From Scolanthus callimorphus (Eukaryota; Cnidaria; Anthozoa; Actiniaria; Edwardsiidae), in contig CM066914.1 of NCBI GenBank assembly GCA_033964015.1, positions 24,046,234-24,110,233 of the forward strand: DNA of 64,000 nucleotides, read 5' to 3'. Shown in pieces: positions 21,601 to 32,628 of this stretch. The notes under the pieces were generated by a model. The model worked only from the letters and a program-made list of their open reading frames with translations. It was not told where the DNA came from and ran no database searches. A program made the translations under genes and the position numbers. Each line of letters begins with the position of its first letter. Position 1 is the first letter of the stretch.

Positions 21601-24330
21601 GCAGTTATATTATTTTGCTCCATTTTATATACAGCCGATTGCGTTTGAGCGTTTTACCCCAACAGTTCGCACGTTATGTTTGAACGTTTAAAAGTTGTGT
21701 TTCTAGGATGAAACGAGACGTTTCTATGGCGAACCAAAGAGTTCTGTCCTCTCTGATTGGTCAGTGAAAAATACACATGGCGGTTGCTCTTGGAAACGTC
21801 CGACTTTTTGTCTCACAACGCAACTTTCAAACGTTCAAACGTAACGTGCGAACTGTTTGGGTAAAACGCTCAAACGCAATCGGCTGTAAAATTACTTTCT
21901 CAAACAAGAAATGTTTTGCTACTGAACACGCAGTCAAAATTGGGGGGATAAATGAAAGTCTTCTCTTCAGCAGGTTTTCTTTTTCTCATGCCTTATCGAC
22001 AACTTGCGGAGTTTTTTTTTTCTGATTGCCTCTGCTGTACTGTTCAAATCCCCTCTTGATTCCGCTGAATTCATCGTATACCCACCACACACAAAAAGAG
22101 AATATCCTACCTTATCTTTTCGATTGATCTGCGATTTAATTTTAGGCTGGATCTCTCTTCGCTCTTCGCGCGTGGCGAGAAAGCGGGAACCCTGTGGCAG
22201 GTGCATTTTCGCGGGAAATCTTGTTCTAAAAATAGACACTTTTCTGACGGTGATGCGTGCGCGTATAATAAATATGGAAACTCTTGGTAATCCACTCTTG
22301 AGTCTTCCCTTCACGAGATATTGATTTTTCAAGCATAGATGACGTCATCGGTAATCCACTCTTGTGTAAAGTTAATTAAATTACAGAAAATGAGTGGCGG
22401 GCAATACAAAAGAATGGGCAATGAAGCCTGGGAAAATAGTTGACGCGTTATTTGAGGTTTTAGAAATATACTTTAGGACTGTATCAAATGAATTTCGGGA
22501 AAAAAGTCATTTTATGAATTTTTACATTTTTACCTTTCACGAGACCTTAAAGTGCAGTTGGTCTTTTATATCGATTTCTAAAGTACGCAATTTTTTATAG
22601 TACGTAAACTTGGAAACACCATCAAATTGGACAAAAACGTCCGGGTCAATTCAGAATTAAAATTCATTGGGTCTCGGGGAGGCTAAAAATTCACCGAGTA
22701 GGATCAAAGTTTCCATCGGGTCGGGATTCGTCTGGTCTGTTACAGAGGAGTGTGTACTACTTTCGATTTGTTGCTCAAACGTACTTTTAATAATTTTAGA
22801 AAGTTACGTGATAGATAGTGAGTAGGGAAGCCAATCAGATTGCAGGATTCATGATAGTGTGCGAGTGGTTTCTACTAAACATCTATTTTACTGCTGTCCT
22901 GTATAGTTAACAGTGGCTTAGCCAGGACCACTTTCAAGTGTAGGCAAAATGTCGAAGCGAGGGGTGGGGTAATTAAATAGTGGAGATTCGAAAGGAAGAG
23001 CTGCCTCTTCGACGTGGACTGCCGCTGTTACTATCAGATATACAGGAGTTATTTTGGGAAGGAAATAACACGTCGGAAATCTTACGTTGCGACATTTTTG
23101 AAGCACAATAATAGACTACCAGGTCTTCTCGATCAACGCCGCTCACTGCGGTGCCTTAGGCTGGTGCCCTGTCTCCAATGCCCAGAAGGGGCAAGTTTTG
23201 TTTGCTAAGACTTTCGTGTAGGCACGGATCCCTTTTGCAAAAAAATTGTGTAGGCAAATGCCATTTTGCCTAGAGGTAGCTACGCCACTGGTAGTAAAGC
23301 TACGGCTAAACTAGGACACATGTAGTGCGCAACATTTGTGTCCTGCAGGTTTCCCCGAGTGGCTAACCTAGGAAACATCACACGCGTGTTTCTCGGACAC
23401 ATCAAATGTTTCTAGTCTGGCGAAGAAACATTTCTTTGTGTCCCGGCTACAAAATTTGTCGCGTGCAACAATGTTTCTCGCGTGGCTAAACAGGGAAACT
23501 TGAAGGAAACATGTGTCCGGCTACAATGTCGCGCGCTACATGTGTCCTAGTTTAGCCAGGGCTTAACATTCTATTTCTCACACATTGCCTCTGTAACAGG
23601 TTTCTATCGCTGTTGGTGGTGTATGTAATAGCTGGTATACTATTTAACAAATTCAGTAGAGGAAAAGATGGTAAAGAAGTGTTTCCAAATTATTCCTTCT
23701 GGTCAGAGATTCCATCGCTGATTTTGGTAAGTAAAGGAGGCAATACTTCAGATAACTCGGGCAATCAAAATTTGACATGGGCATTCGTATTATTCTTCAA
23801 ACGATCGGTAATTCCCACTACATTTAGCTAGTAGATAGCGAAAAAATTGTGTTAGTAACGAAAAACGTTACGACCCGATATTTGAGGGCGGGGAGGGGGG
23901 AGACTCCCCTATTTTTGGGCGGGGGTGCTCGTCGGGAACTTTCGATTTTACCCTTTTTAAAAAAGGTTCCTAAAATGGCGTCGCTAATAGTTTATTTTGA
24001 CCCCTAAAAGGTACCAACAAGACGTACTTACCCTCAAAATTTTCTCGTATTTTTTACGAGGGAAAATACGTCTAGCCCTAGTAAGCGGAGAAAGAGAAAA
24101 AATCTCTGATCCCAGAGTGAGTCACCTTAAACAAAAAATGCCGAACCACACACCCCCAATAACACTGATAGAGGAACGATACAACAAATGAGATTGTGAA
24201 CGTTTTCAGTGGCACGCACCTCATTGCTATGTTTCCTTTCCAGGCTGGTTGTGTGCTGACATGGCGCAAGTGCGCTGGTCTGTGTTCAAAAGGGACAACT
24301 AAGTCTTCTTATGAATCTATACCTGGTTAA
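15663..24330 (+). CDS. Type I membrane protein, ATG27 / mannose-6-phosphate-receptor-like (MRH fold), apparent 1-nt frameshift in exon 4
   Basis: Seven exons: 15663-15864, 17219-17328, 18107-18243, 18557-18640, 18895-18965, 23600-23726, 24244-24330 (TAA), ~272 aa once one base is restored. The N-terminus has a hydrophobic signal (LILHLECLLLVTLSLL). The lumenal part carries the family pattern YNPC..W...C.NVSVCQ, then VLSYVGTT, VCSED and TKYACLG. A single membrane helix follows (LSVGTILVIVFLSLLVVYVI). The cytosolic tail contains FPNYSFWSEIP, a Cys-rich patch and the terminal YESIPG, a YxxI adaptor signal. Family knowledge: such proteins cycle between Golgi, endosomes and membrane. Exon 4 enters in phase 2 but reads AGT-TA-GTA; one missing T near 18572 breaks the frame, and all other junctions match. 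ATG 15663 has G at -3 and +4; an in-frame ATG at 15633 is possible. The ligand is unknown, and the arginine expected after the SYVGTT strand is not seen. Confidence 0.75.
16525..16915. repeat. AT-rich cluster of ATTGATA / ATCAATT words
   Basis: Dozens of ATTGAT and ATCAAT hexamers in both orientations, many forming local palindromes such as ATCAATTGAT, in ~390 bp of intron 1 of the receptor-like gene. No fixed period. Could be a decayed satellite or foldback. Confidence 0.8.
17448..17800. mobile_element. CCCGGGGGG-type MITE (receptor-like gene intron 2)
   Basis: Starts CCCGGGGGGTACTCCC and contains repeated GGTAGGGTAT words; ends near GGGTTTTCCCACCCCC. Same end type as 43861-44272 and 46806-47169. 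The right end is not well defined here. Confidence 0.55.
19449..19684. repeat. GGAATCC word repeat
   Basis: About 20 copies of GGAATCC or GAATCC, often in pairs (GGAATCCGGAATCC), with variable spacing. A short patch of the same words occurs at 18739-18760. Both strands stay open across it only because the word is seven bases and stop-free. Confidence 0.85.
19790..19985. repeat. Dispersed repeat, third copy of the 770-950 family
   Basis: TAGCGAAAAAAGCAGGAAAA, TTGATCGCCATTTTGTTTTC and AAAACGACAGCACTTTCTTG match the two collagen-intron copies. Confidence 0.5.
21631..21887. mobile_element. MITE with CAGCCGATTGCGTTTGAGCG ends
   Basis: CAGCCGATTGCGTTTGAGCG on the left and its exact complement on the right, flanked by TA. 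The arms continue for ~65 bp (CAGTTCGCACGTTATGTTTG and complement). The ~120-bp centre has a GATTGGTCAG CCAAT-box-like word. Confidence 0.85.
23303..23562. mobile_element. Inverted-repeat element, CTAGGACACAT family, copy 2
   Basis: CGGCTAAACTAGGACACATG at the left end and CATGTGTCCTAGTTTAGCC at the right, with internal GGAAACAT / ATGTTTC foldbacks. Ends 38 bp before exon 6 of the receptor-like gene. Confidence 0.75.
23878..24012. mobile_element. Fragment of the GGGGACTCCC / GTGCTCGTCGGGAACTT element
   Basis: GACTCCCCTATTTTTGGGCG and GGTGCTCGTCGGGAACTTTC are shared with copies at 27318, 46806 and 43861. Lies in the last intron of the receptor-like gene. Confidence 0.65.
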
Positions 24331-25146
24331 AGATTCTTGTTGAGTCCAGGAGTTAGTTAAGTACAATTTATTTAGTGTTTCAAGAGGCTCTATCACCAAT
24401 CAACTTAGCCCAAGCGGAGCTCCCGCGCGAAAGATCTCGGAGAAGGTAGACGCGAGCAGAGCACCATAGTTACAGATTAAAGCTAGATATTGAGCCCTGG
24501 TTTGTACAATTCATTTTGTTGCAAGAGGCTCTACCCCAATGTTCACATAATTACCAAGAACAAGTCACCGGAAAACCCTTAAAAACACGAGCAGAGCATG
24601 ATAGTTGCAGACTATATAGAAGCTATTTACAGTATTCCAAATCCGAATGCTTTCACTTATGAGAACGCGGGTTACGCAAATATACCAGGGGGGAGGGGGG
24701 AGGAAGGTGTCTAATTAACAATTCCTCGAGCTCGAATGGGCTCTGAGTCAATAGCCCACGAGACCGCTACTATAACTTATAGCCAACTAGTAAGTCAACC
24801 AATCAGAACACAGCATTGACAATAGACTACTAGTGTGACTTGACTAATGCCAGATACCCACTATGACCAGGATATCTCAATACGTTTTTATCTGTAAATA
24901 TCCGTTATGGGAAATTCCTGCCCCAACTCCTGCATATTCCTGTATCTGAACACAAAATCAGCCAAGTTGTCCAGTCAGCTTCCCTGGCAAATATGCCTTG
25001 ATAATACAGTAATACAATGCAAACTTCACCCATAATGGTTGATAAAAAAACGATTTCTTACAATGTAATGCGATTACATCTTTATTATATAGTTTTCTAA
25101 TTATTTATGTACGCGTATATATTAAATAAGTTCAATTGATACAATA

Positions 25147-25318
25147 GGTCTTTTGCGAGATGACGTCATATTCAAAATGGCGGCCTCCTGACAAAGGAAT
25201 TTTACCCCCTATCAATCCCACAATGCATCACAACTGGTGCATTGTGGGATTGATAGGAAGTAAATGTCCTTTGTCAGGAGGCCGCCATTTTGAATATGAC
25301 GTCATCTCGCAAGAGGCC
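25147..25318. mobile_element. Palindromic MITE carrying paired TGACGTCA and AAAATGGCGGCC motifs
   Basis: Arms of about 55 bp or more: GGTCTTTTGCGAGATGACGT at the left and the near complement at the right, flanked by TA (25145-25146, 25319-25320). Each arm holds a full cAMP-response palindrome TGACGTCA (25161-25168, 25297-25304) and an AAAATGGCGGCC word. The centre repeats CAATCCCACAATGCA and its complement. Confidence 0.9.
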
Positions 25319-27317
25319 TATTCACAGGAGCGGATCCAGGCTTTTAGAAAGGGGGGTGGGTTTCAGGTCTGAGGAGCCAGATTTGTTAATAGAGGTACCG
25401 TTTTTGTATCGCAACGGGGGTGCGTCCACACCCAAACCACCCCTGGATCCACCACTGAATTCATGTCCTCATTCAAATCTACCTAAGTAATTGCACAACA
25501 TTATGTTGTTAACAAATTAATATATTATTAGATTTCGATGTGATTCATTTAGTTTATTACATACTATCTTTCTCCACCTATTTTTTGTTTAGTAATTCTT
25601 TTACTTTCCTATAAAGATATTTCAAAGCCAAAACCTGCACTGCCTTTTCTTTTCTCCATAGTATAAATGATACAAAGACAACAGGCTTAGAAATAATAAA
25701 ACACTTAAAATTAAACACTAAAAACAAGAGGTTCTCAAGGTATACACCAAATTCAATAGACGTTGCTTTGGAAATTGGTGGTTCAATAATAATACAATGG
25801 AATTATTTCAGGGGCGTTGCCAGGATTTGAAAAAAAAAGGGGGGGTCACATCTGTACAAATGTGTGGTGCCCCCTTGCCAGCTTTCAGATTTTTTGCGTA
25901 ATGTTGACTGTATTTTTCTTCTAAAAAGGGGAGTCACAGGCAGCCCAGGACACCCCCCCCCCCCTGGCTATGCCCCTGTATTTGCATTAGTGACCACCAA
26001 ACAATGGCACTCGATGATGAAAGACCAACTCCCAAAGAAACCTTTTTGAAATAGGTGCATAGTACAAGCAAGGCATACAGTACAGGCAGTTGCCAAACAA
26101 TCTGCACTCTTTCCGCTTAATTCGTAGATTACTGGCGACCTATGGCATTAGTAATATTCCAGTCCCGATAAACAGGAAAAAAGAATTACAAAGAACCATT
26201 AGCTTCTAGAAAGGAAGTTCTAAATCGACCAATTTCAATACATTGAAATTCTTCCTCGTCACCAAGCTTAGGGGAAGAGAAAAACCACCAACAACATAAA
26301 ATGAATACTTGTTTCTTTTCTGTTGTTCCCCAAAGCATTGGATCCAATTAGGAATTTTAATATTTCGAAAGCAGTCTATTTCTATATTATACTTGACTGT
26401 CATAACAAATGTCTTCTAAAGCTGGACAGATAACAAAATATTTTTCTTCCTTTTGGTTGATGTTCAAAATTCAGATAAGTTATGTACTTAAATTAAACAG
26501 CTTTGCTATTTTAAAAAGGCCTACCTGTACCACAGGAAAAACACATAATTCTAACAAAATATTGCACAGAGCCTGTTCATTTTAACCAGGATCAAAGTAT
26601 AAAAACATAGAAAGCAACCACAATTAATTACAAAATGAGCTGAATACGGTAAAAAAGGTTTGGTTGCACTAAACATTATCCAGATATTCCCTCAAAGCTG
26701 TTTTAATACTCAAAATATCTATATTCACATAAAATTCCTTGTATAGTATAAACTTAATTGAGATTACAATAAAGAAGAGATAGAGCTTAGAGTTTGGAAT
26801 ATTATACATGTGTACGTTATAAGTGATACAAAACATTTTTTTTTAATTATATAAGATCGCTAAGTATGATTTTATATCAAAATGAATAGGTCCCCTGGAT
26901 GCTTTCCAAAAATCAATGTGGCCAACAAATCTGGGATATATTTGCCCTTTGTAACTAAAGCGATTTGCTGCTGCTGGTCTTGGTTTTATGCATACCTCAA
27001 ACGCACTTTCAGACATTATCCAGCAAAGTTGATGAATGCAACTGATATACATCAGCAGTAAAAAGATTAATGAGGTAGAAATCAAGACTACTCTGTAAAG
27101 TTTACTGACAAATTAAACATATAAATAAAATATGAATTGATTTTCTTTTTGCTTTTCCTTTAGCATAAGGATGTGCAAAATAGCTAGTAATAGTTATAAT
27201 TTTAATCTTTATCTAACCTAGGTGTTATTCCAGAAATGCGTGGTTCCAGAAAATATCCCCCCCCCCCAAAGGAAGGGATTGGAAATTCCAGAGGGGTGGG
27301 GGTCAATTTACCTTCCA

Positions 27318-27505
27318 TACAAATACTGCATCGGGGGGGCTCCCCTATTTTTGGGGCGCGGTTGCTCGTCTGGAACTTTCGATTTTACCCCTAAAAGGTA
27401 CCAAACGTGGCGCCACTTAGTTGATTTTGACCCCTAAAAGGTAGCAACAAGATATATTTTCCCTCGTAATGGTCTCTCGTATTTCATACCAACGAGCACC
27501 CCCGC
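27318..27505. mobile_element. GGGGGGCTCCCC element fragment, folded
   Basis: CTCCCCTATTTTTGGGGCGC and TTGCTCGTCTGGAACTTTCG at the left, then CCCCTAAAAGGTACC words and ACGAGCACCCCCGCCCCAA at the right. Same family as 46806-47169. Confidence 0.65.
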
Positions 27506-28032
27506 CCCAATGTATGATTTAGAAAACAGAAAGCATTTCAGACCATACAGTATTTGGGATGTCCATAGTTTTCACAGACTACATGTTATGGTAAAGCACA
27601 GCTCGAAATTGTGCCAAATATAGGCTTAACTTTTTTATAACCTTTTTCATTTTAGGCATAATCATGTCTATCAATATTGTAAATTTATAGATGCACCCAG
27701 ATTTTCAGGGATTATGTCCCAAAATTTCAGGCTAGCCATAACATTATGCCCATGCACTATTCTCAAAGCCTTCTTTAAGAACCCAAACTGTTTTAAGCCA
27801 GTTGGTTACTAATAAACATTGTGCAGTTCCCTTCCATTTATAAATGATTTTTTTAAGCAAATAATTTAAATTATGATTTAAATAAAACTAGCAGTAAAAT
27901 AATTTTGCTTGGTTTAAATTACAATGTGTACTAATTTAAAAAATATTTTTATATCTCATTATTGAATACTGGTTTACTGCAATTTCAAAAGCAGGTGGAC
28001 TTTGAAAGTGAGTCAGGGACTTTGAATGTAGG

Positions 28033-30507
28033 TCAGACAGAAAAAAAAGCTAATATACAAGCAGTTAAGCATATTATAATGCTAGAAATAAGCTGCACTC
28101 CTAAACATATGGCAGGTTGTATTTTAGAGTTGGGTTGGGCATTAGGTGGAGCAGGGATTCTCTTAGCGGGGCAAGGGACTTGACTGCCATAACAAATATC
28201 TTCACAAGCTGGACAGATAATTGAACCTTCATAAACCCACTCGTCTGATCCTTGAAGTTTAACCATTAACACCTGTCCTGAATGATAACAACTATATTTA
28301 TAACCATTAATAATGACTTTAAGTCCACCTTTTTCACAGCTGTACTGGTAACAACCACTTCCCCAATCTGTAGTTTTCCACTGCACTCTGCATTTTGTTT
28401 TCTTCCAAGGCTGTCCCTGAAGGAAACACTTTGATTTTGAACCATATATCTCCAATGCATAATTCTTATCTTCAGCTCTCTTGTTACTAGTAGTTGAGCA
28501 TGAAGATCCACGGAATTCTACATCCTCCTTGGTCCACACAAATCCTTGGTAATATGGACAGAAATCTGCTAAATCTACCGAACCACCATAACTTGCAGCA
28601 TCTTTCACTCCAGGAAGAGAATCAAAGTATTGGTATTCTTCAGGCAAATCCTGCCTGTACTGGACAAGATTACACATAGCAACTGAGGATCTATCAGTTG
28701 AGCAATCCATCTGGGCACTTTCTTTAGAATTTTTAAAAACTCTACAAAATGGATAAGTCTTTTTCTTCAGGGCTATTTGCTGGACCATCCATGCTTTGCA
28801 GCTGTTCTTGGCAAAAAGACAGCCAAGGTTTCTACCCCACTGAAGTGGCTCTGCTGCATCAAAACTTGCTTTGTACCAGCCAGAGTCCTCCATCAAGGCT
28901 AGGGTCAATCGTGAGAAGACAGAGTTCTGTGTAAATGCTCCAGTCATTCCTTCATTTTCAAATAATCTCTTTTCCCAGTGTGCCATCTCTGTACCTGGTC
29001 CTCCCTGGTTCTCCAGTTCTGCCCCTTCCAGTGTTGAGCAGTTGAAATGTTTTCTGGCTTCAAGTTGAACTTTAGGTGTGACAAGAACTTGTACAGAATG
29101 ACTTACAACGCCACCTCTGACCATCCAATCACTCCGCTCAATTTTTTTTATAATCTAAGAAATTAAAAAAATAAATATATAAAGTCATTTTGACTGTGAA
29201 AACAAAACTGCACAGATGCATCACTTGAGCACATTGTTTACTTAATATGTGATACTACACACTGTGCCATCTGTTTGTTATTTTTATTTTTTCAAAAATA
29301 AAGAGAAAGGGTAAGCCATTTTGGAAATTCTGGATGCATGGGGGGGTCAAAAACTTGTGCCACTTGTGTGATGGGGGTACATATATTTTCTGGAATTGCC
29401 CATTTGTTAGTTCTGCAGATACACTTGATCTCGATTGAATGAGAAAAAATTGATAATTGTAACCACCAAAAGGAATCATCATGATCTGATTTGGGTGGCA
29501 ACAAGATGTAAATACCGTTAGCCGATTTGGTCTATTCAGGAAAATTCTGTCCAAAGACAGGAGGAAAAATTTAGTGACTTCCACTAAAACTGGTAGAGTT
29601 GACATCCCTGGAAATCTGCTCTCATAATTGATTTTGTTAATTTTATAGCTATCCTAACCTTGTCACTCCACTGGTAAGTCTTCTTGGTGTGGTCAAAAGG
29701 AGGCATACCCGTCTCATCCCTAGGTGTGATTGCTGAGCCATTTGGATAGCGATAAAATGCGTAGAGTGATGGAGAGAACCCCAGGGCATGGAATATCTCA
29801 TGTTTGAATGTTGCTAGTAATTCTTTTTCATTGCGGGCTATACTCATGTTATTAATTTTCTTTGGGCATATATTCAGGTACCCCGCCACTGGCCTGTCAA
29901 TCATGGCCTCTTGTTGACAGACAGCTGCAAAGGCTATTGTTTTGGGCTTAGTGCATTTATCATCCACAGCAGACACGTACAGCACAAAGTCAGTATTAGT
30001 ATTTCCAGGGCCTGATACAGATCCTGTCTCGTTTCTACAATCGTGCCCGTTTTCCCCGCATACTCTACACGCGGCTAAATCAGTGGCAGGCACATTGCTT
30101 GGCCCACACAAAGGCTTCGAGTCGTCACACGCAACTTTACAGAACCGAACTTTTCCAGGGCTGTTTCCAGTATGATCTTTGAGGAAATACGAACTGTTCA
30201 CGCATCTACGATCAAGAAGTATTTTGTCGACTTTCTGTTTCACTTTCAAAGTCGTACCGAAGTACTCAATAGCTTCGTTCAGAAGTTTCTTTATCAACAA
30301 CACGTGGCTTGGAACTTGTCGAAGATCCAAATAAACTAGAGTAATCCGCATCGCATGTTCGATGTTGCGCCTGCTTGTGCCGCCCTCCTTGCCCAGGGCG
30401 ACATTATGAACGACTTCGTCTTCGTCTCGAAGTGAATCACTCCAGACTAAACACGATAAACACGTCCCCAACACCAATAACAGATATATGGACCGGCAAG
30501 CCGCCAT
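28033..30507 (-). CDS. LMLN: Leishmanolysin-like zinc metalloprotease (M8 family, invadolysin)
   Basis: Two exons on the minus strand: 30507-29659 and 29154-28033, 656 aa. The ATG at 30507 starts a clear signal peptide (MAACRSIYLLLVLGTCLSCL) in good context (AAGATGG); the frame stays open further upstream without an ATG. The zinc site is HEIFHALGF at residues 236-244; the third histidine is in exon 2 (GTEMAHWEKR, ~342). A Met-turn region follows (ALMEDSGWY). The Cys-rich C-terminal domain ends in a hydrophobic segment suited to a GPI signal or tail anchor. Family knowledge: M8 peptidases are surface or secreted metzincins; animal LMLN is linked to cell migration and mitosis. The splice junction reads SDK|IIKK with acceptor TTCTTAG, phase 0. 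Having only one coding intron is odd for this family. Confidence 0.95.
29155..29658 (-). other. Single intron of LMLN
   Basis: About 504 bp. It holds a GGGGGGTCAAAAACTTGTG...TTTTCTGGAATTG fragment of a dispersed repeat near 29338-29400. The donor is GTTAGG, a weaker site than the usual GTAAGT seen in neighbouring genes. Confidence 0.7.
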
Positions 30508-30908
30508 CTTGGGTGCGGTCACATGACCTGAGTTCACCCCTTTTAGGGCCCAGCCTCCCGCGTCTTTGCGGGATGACACCGAGCTCAGCGATTGTTGGTT
30601 ATATTATTATTGGTATCTTGAAGTAATTTTTGTATTTTTTTCATTTGTTCGTAGTAATTGATAAATTAATAATAGAAGCTGAAGTCCGAGTAGTTACGTG
30701 CCCATACCACAGAATCTGCAGAATCTCACTTGACACGCAGATTTTACGGTAGGCTCGATCACCACCGTTTGTCATATCATAAGTAGTGAAGTTGGCGGAG
30801 TTATCTTATGGAGAGGTTAACAATTTGCGCCCCTTTAGACTGAAAAAGGACCAAACAAAGGAAATTCCCTAAGTAATGGGTAATGAGTTAATTTGCGCTA
30901 AATTCATA

Positions 30909-31690
30909 AGGGACGGGTCAGTATTTATCTCCTGGGGAGTCGGAGCCGATCTTTCGGGGGTTCACTTCATACCGCCTTTAACAGGGAACATTTCTGGATG
31001 ATAAAAAGGGGGAATCTCTCGAAACTTCAAGCCCTGTAAGAGGAGGCCGCAAAAATGTTTCGAAGGAGTTATTGAAGCAACTCCTTCATTTGCGCTTTTC
31101 AAGTCGACAATCAGCGACACCAGGGGTTGAAAATGCACTTTGGAATCAACTTTCTCGCTGAAAAACAGCTTTCTCGATACATTACTTTCTATTTTCCCCC
31201 TCCCCCTATTCAAAGTTGAGACCAATTAGTGAACAGCATTGAGATGGGGCGGGCGATTATAAATGGGGGTGGGGAGGGGTAGTGTAGTAAGTGCGCCAAC
31301 ATGAAAATTATGTGTGTGTGCCAATACCATATTTTAGGTCAAATTAAATTATCAACTATTTTGTCGCTGAGTGTAGTACACCCAACTGAGTTGCTAAAAA
31401 TTTCGGCGCGCATCGAAATAGCATGCAGAATATGTTTTTTGAGAACTCACGAAATGGAATGACTACAACAACATGTATCTTTGGCCAGGAGAAGCAAATT
31501 CCCCCCCCCCCCCCCCAAAAAAAAAAAACCTGCAGTAATAGGCCTCGGAGCAGTCTCAGTTCGAAAGAAGACGCCTTATTATTAGGTAGTGAGTTTGACG
31601 TTACGAGCATAAAGATTCGTTATTTGGACCGCGCTTCACGCATTCCAAGAAATAATGTCTTCTACTAGTTCAAATAGTGGGATCACGAAA
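30909..31690. mobile_element. GGGACGGGTCA element, copy 3
   Basis: Starts GGGACGGGTCAGTATTTATC and shares GGGGTTCACTTCAT, GGGGGAATCTCTCGAAAC and TGACGTTACGAGCATA-type blocks with 13628-14195. The right end is uncertain and a poly-C tract (31500-31516) lies inside. Confidence 0.6.
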
Positions 31691-31714
31691 ACGTTTTACA
31701 GTTCTTAGGAAGAT

Positions 31715-32070
31715 TGTACAGTCGCAATTTGTAATACCTGTCAAAATTTGTATAAAGTTGTCGTAATTTGTAATACCGTTCGCAATTCAGTAATAAAGTC
31801 GTCGCAATTTGTAATAAAAAGCTGTCGTAATTTCTAATACACCTCCGTCGCAATTTGTCATAAACAAAGCTTGGTCGCAATTTATAATATAAAAAAAGCT
31901 GTCGCAATTTTTAATAAACATCAAGAATTGCAATTGGTGCCACAGCCTCCATTTAATAGAAAGGATGACATGCAACACTTTCAGAATATTTGTCACGCAC
32001 CATTTGCGTGGTATTATAGAAGCAAATTGGATCCCACAGTAGTGCAGCTAGCCAGATACACTACGCGCAT
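31715..32070. mobile_element. Element with GTCGCAATTTGTAATA tandem core, copy A
   Basis: About 8-9 degenerate GTCGCAATTTGTAATA units (31722-31915) are followed by a fixed flank: AATTGCAATTGGTGCCACAG, then ATCCCACAGTAGTGCAGCTA. Copy B at 55520-55880 has the same flank and core in the opposite orientation. Confidence 0.8.
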
Positions 32071-32380
32071 TTAGGGAGCTGTCCCTGTCCCTTTGTCATT
32101 GGTTGATAAGGTTCACATGAGCCAATCACAGTCCTCCTCTGTCCTATTGTTACACGAACACTCTTACATTCTCGATGACATAGGCTGTTTGCTTTTCAAA
32201 GCAACAGCCAAAAAGCCGCTGCTCGATGTTGTGTTACGGTATGTGGATAACTATAATATGGCGAATGAATAAATGAATGCGAGAAAAGAGTTCTTACTGG
32301 TGCCAATAGATCATGCCAGTCAACTTTCGATGAAAGAACATGCTGGTACACAGAGCTTCCCGCTCATCACCTCACGGGGA

Positions 32381-32628
32381 TAGACTGCTTGCAGCCCCTT
32401 CTTCGGCGAACATCCGTAAATCGAGGGCGAACACCCGTAAATCGAGGGAACTTTTTTTTTCTTGCGGCGCGCTTCGATTTGTTTACAGTGTCAAGTTACT
32501 CAGGAGAGGGAGAGATGCGCCCTCTCCTGGATAACTCGACACCGTAAACAAACCGAAGCGTGATGCGGGTAGACAAACATTCTCTCGATTTACGGACGTT
32601 CGCCAAAGAAGGGGCTGCAAGCAGTCTA
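32381..32628. mobile_element. hAT-type MITE with 8-bp target duplication
   Basis: TAGACTGCTTGCAGCCCCTT on the left and its complement on the right, flanked by CACGGGGA on both sides (32373-32380, 32629-32636). The interior has GTAAATCGAGGG repeats and a second inner foldback (GTGTCAAGTTACTCAGGAGA). An 8-bp duplication fits hAT. The same ends recur at 38777-39115. Confidence 0.88.

Larger units (their letters stand above)
24331..28032. other. Convergent intergenic region between receptor-like gene (+) and LMLN (-)
   Basis: 3.7 kb with no recognised gene. It holds the 3' flanks of both genes, the MITE at 25147-25318, a poly-C fragment with GGGGCGTTGCCAGG / CCTGGCTATGCCCC ends at 25808-25980, a GGGGACTCCC element near 27318-27505, and long AT-rich stretches (25500-27200) that may include the LMLN 3' UTR. 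Confidence 0.55.
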
